From NCBI RefSeq assembly GCF_037126175.1, contig NZ_CP146986.1, positions 5,394,501 to 5,458,500 of the forward strand: a stretch of 64,000 nt of DNA. Reading direction: 5' to 3'. The stretch comes from Pseudomonas sp. RSB 5.4 (GTDB taxonomy: Bacteria > Pseudomonadota > Gammaproteobacteria > Pseudomonadales > Pseudomonadaceae). Positions 62,592 to 64,000 of the stretch are shown piece by piece (position 1 is the first letter of the stretch; every line of letters starts with the position of its first letter). The position numbers were made by a program, and so were the translations under genes. The notes beneath the pieces were generated by a model. The model was given only the letters and a program-made list of their open reading frames with translations. It was not told the origin of the DNA and searched no databases.

Positions 62592-64000
62592 ATGGATACC
62601 AGCAAACTCAAGAAATTTGCCCAATATGCACGTCGCATCTTGCTTGATCAGGTGAGCGGCAAGTTGGATGTGGTACTGGCACCGCAAAGTGCTGCACGCC
62701 GTGAGCGAGCCCAGGTAGTGGCTGAGCTGGAAAAAGTGATTAGCAGCTCCGGTCGCGAGCATGTGGAAGAGCGGGTTGCCTACATCTGGTTCAACCGCTT
62801 CTGTGCCTTGCGCTTCATGGACGTAAACCGCTACACCCGCATTGGCGTGGTGTCACCGGCTGAGGGCCAGTTCCAGCCCGAGATCCTGGCTGAAGCCAAG
62901 ATGGGGCATATTGACGAAGAGATGGTACCGAGCCAGGTTCGTCAGAAGATCCTGGATCTTCTAGCGGGGCGCGCACCTAGCAACGACGCTCAGGGCGAAG
63001 CCTACCGTCTGCTGCTTGTTGCAGCGTGCAACGCTTGGTACCAGGCAATGCCCTTTCTGTTCGAACGCATTGATGACTACACCGAGCTGCTGATGCCCGA
63101 CGACTTACTTTCGGGCAATTCCATCCTGGCCTACACGCGCGAGGCCATGACGCCGGACGCTTGCGAAGACGTGGAAGTCATCGGCTGGCTGTACCAGTTC
63201 TACATCTCCGAGAAGAAGGACGCCGTCTTCGAGGGGTTGAAGAAGAACCAGAAGATCACCCCGGAGAACATCCCCGCCGCCACTCAGCTGTTCACCCCGC
63301 ACTGGATCGTGCGTTACCTAGTGGACAACTCTCTGGGTCGTCTCTGGCTGCTCAACCGTCCTAACTCCCGGCTAGTTGAGCAGATGGACTACTACATCCC
63401 ACCGGAGAAGCCAGAGGGTGATTTCCTCAAGATCACCGGCCCCGAGGACATCAAGGTCTGCGACCCTGCGTGTGGCTCCGGCCACATGCTCACCTACGCC
63501 TTTGACCTGTTATATGCGATGTACGAAGAGGAGGGCTTTGATCCGGCTGAGATCCCCGAGAAGATTCTCACCCACAACCTATTTGGCGTCGAGCTGGATG
63601 AGCGTGCAGGAGAGCTAGCTGCCTTTTCGCTCACCATGAAAGCCCGCACCCGCCAGCGGCGCTTCTTCAATAAAGGCGTCAAGCCCAATATCTGCATGCT
63701 GGAGAAGGTGAGCTTCAGCCGCGAAGAGCTGGACGAGTACATTGGCTTTGTCGGGCGTGACTTATTCACCTACGGCCTGCGCGAAACGCTGGAACAGTTC
63801 AGCGAAGCCGACAACTTCGGTTCGTTGATTGTGCCCAAGGTTGCTAATGTGGCCGATGTGCTGGACACGCTGGAGAGCAAGGACATGAGCAATAACCTGT
63901 TCCTGGCCGAGACACATAAAAAAGTGCTGATCGTTCTGCGCATGGCTGACGCCTTGAGTCCGCGCTACGCGGTGGTCGTAGCCAACCCACCTTATATGGG
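62592..64000 (+). CDS. pglX: PglX, BREX adenine methyltransferase, 3' end outside window
   Basis: The first 469 residues of a protein that is usually about 1200 long; the frame is open to the last base. N-terminal KLKKFAQYARRILLDQVSGKL, then the BREX-typical RVAYIWFNRFCALRFMDVN and TPENIPAATQLFTPHWIVRYLVDNSLG. The methyltransferase core is present: SAM motif DPACGSGHML (~294-303), FGVELDERAGELAAFSL, and the amino-methyltransferase motif NPPY at the very end (~465-468). It should methylate the N6 of adenine in the host's BREX motif. pglZ and brxL are expected downstream. Confidence 0.95.
   Translation, partial: MDTSKLKKFAQYARRILLDQVSGKLDVVLAPQSAARRERAQVVAELEKVISSSGREHVEERVAYIWFNRFCALRFMDVNRYTRIGVVSPAEGQFQPEILAEAKMGHIDEEMVPSQVRQKILDLLAGRAPSNDAQGEAYRLLLVAACNAWYQAMPFLFERIDDYTELLMPDDLLSGNSILAYTREAMTPDACEDVEVIGWLYQFYISEKKDAVFEGLKKNQKITPENIPAATQLFTPHWIVRYLVDNSLGRLWLLNRPNSRLVEQMDYYIPPEKPEGDFLKITGPEDIKVCDPACGSGHMLTYAFDLLYAMYEEEGFDPAEIPEKILTHNLFGVELDERAGELAAFSLTMKARTRQRRFFNKGVKPNICMLEKVSFSREELDEYIGFVGRDLFTYGLRETLEQFSEADNFGSLIVPKVANVADVLDTLESKDMSNNLFLAETHKKVLIVLRMADALSPRYAVVVANPPYM

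Overview
The window reads as a chromosomal segment of a Pseudomonas of the fluorescens group. This rests on high GC content, recB-recD followed by a yfiRNB (tpb/wsp-type c-di-GMP) operon, the valine-catabolic pair mmsA-mmsB, a DUF6124-type small protein, and many copies of the roughly 25-nt REP half-palindromes (for example GCGAGCAAGC...GCTCCCACA) that litter genomes of this group. No database was consulted; all family calls come from motif recognition.

Layout. 1-7.6 kb: end of recB, recD, then yfiR-yfiN-yfiB. 7.5-16.9 kb: ordinary core metabolism with three LysR regulators (mmsAB, a cupin, a TSUP permease, an ABM monooxygenase, mdaB, an SDR epimerase). 17.0-21.7 kb: a compact candidate biosynthetic cluster. 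A structured leader and a 9-codon micro-ORF precede a NodU/CmcH-type carbamoyltransferase, an MFS exporter, a HAD phosphatase and a DUF218 protein, the last three with overlapping ends; an N-acyl-D-amino-acid deacylase follows. 23.3-25.7 kb: a glyoxalase-fold protein, a DUF6124-type gene with an unusually structured 5' region, and an AraC regulator. 25.9-35.8 kb: a divergently regulated FAD oxidase/GlpD-like dehydrogenase/FGGY kinase operon, then a secreted P1-nuclease/phospholipase-C-like protein and a DUF1302/DUF1329 envelope pair, together suggesting use of glycerol-containing lipids. 36-43.9 kb: an orphan FitA-like antitoxin, a chemoreceptor, an Ais-like phosphatase convergent with an ArnT-like transferase, a GNAT enzyme, a DUF2252 protein and one membrane protein.

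From about 43.97 kb to the end the sequence changes character: more A+T at wobble positions, gene remnants, an IS66 scar and only one (atypical) REP pair. This looks like a defence island. It carries, in order: a WYL-regulator remnant; a leoC-leoB-leoA bacterial dynamin operon in which the G1 motif and the G2/G3 motifs of one GTPase lie in two separate proteins; a TMCO4/DUF726-like serine hydrolase; an AAA+ remnant; a frameshifted ankyrin gene; an McrBC system whose McrB carries an EVE/PUA-like domain between Walker A and Walker B; and the start of a type 1 BREX operon (HTH regulator, brxA, brxB, brxC, pglX) that runs off the window.

The observations most worth following are the micro-ORF/carbamoyltransferase cluster, the split dynamin GTPase inside a defence island, the McrB domain insertion, and the structured leader of the DUF6124 gene.
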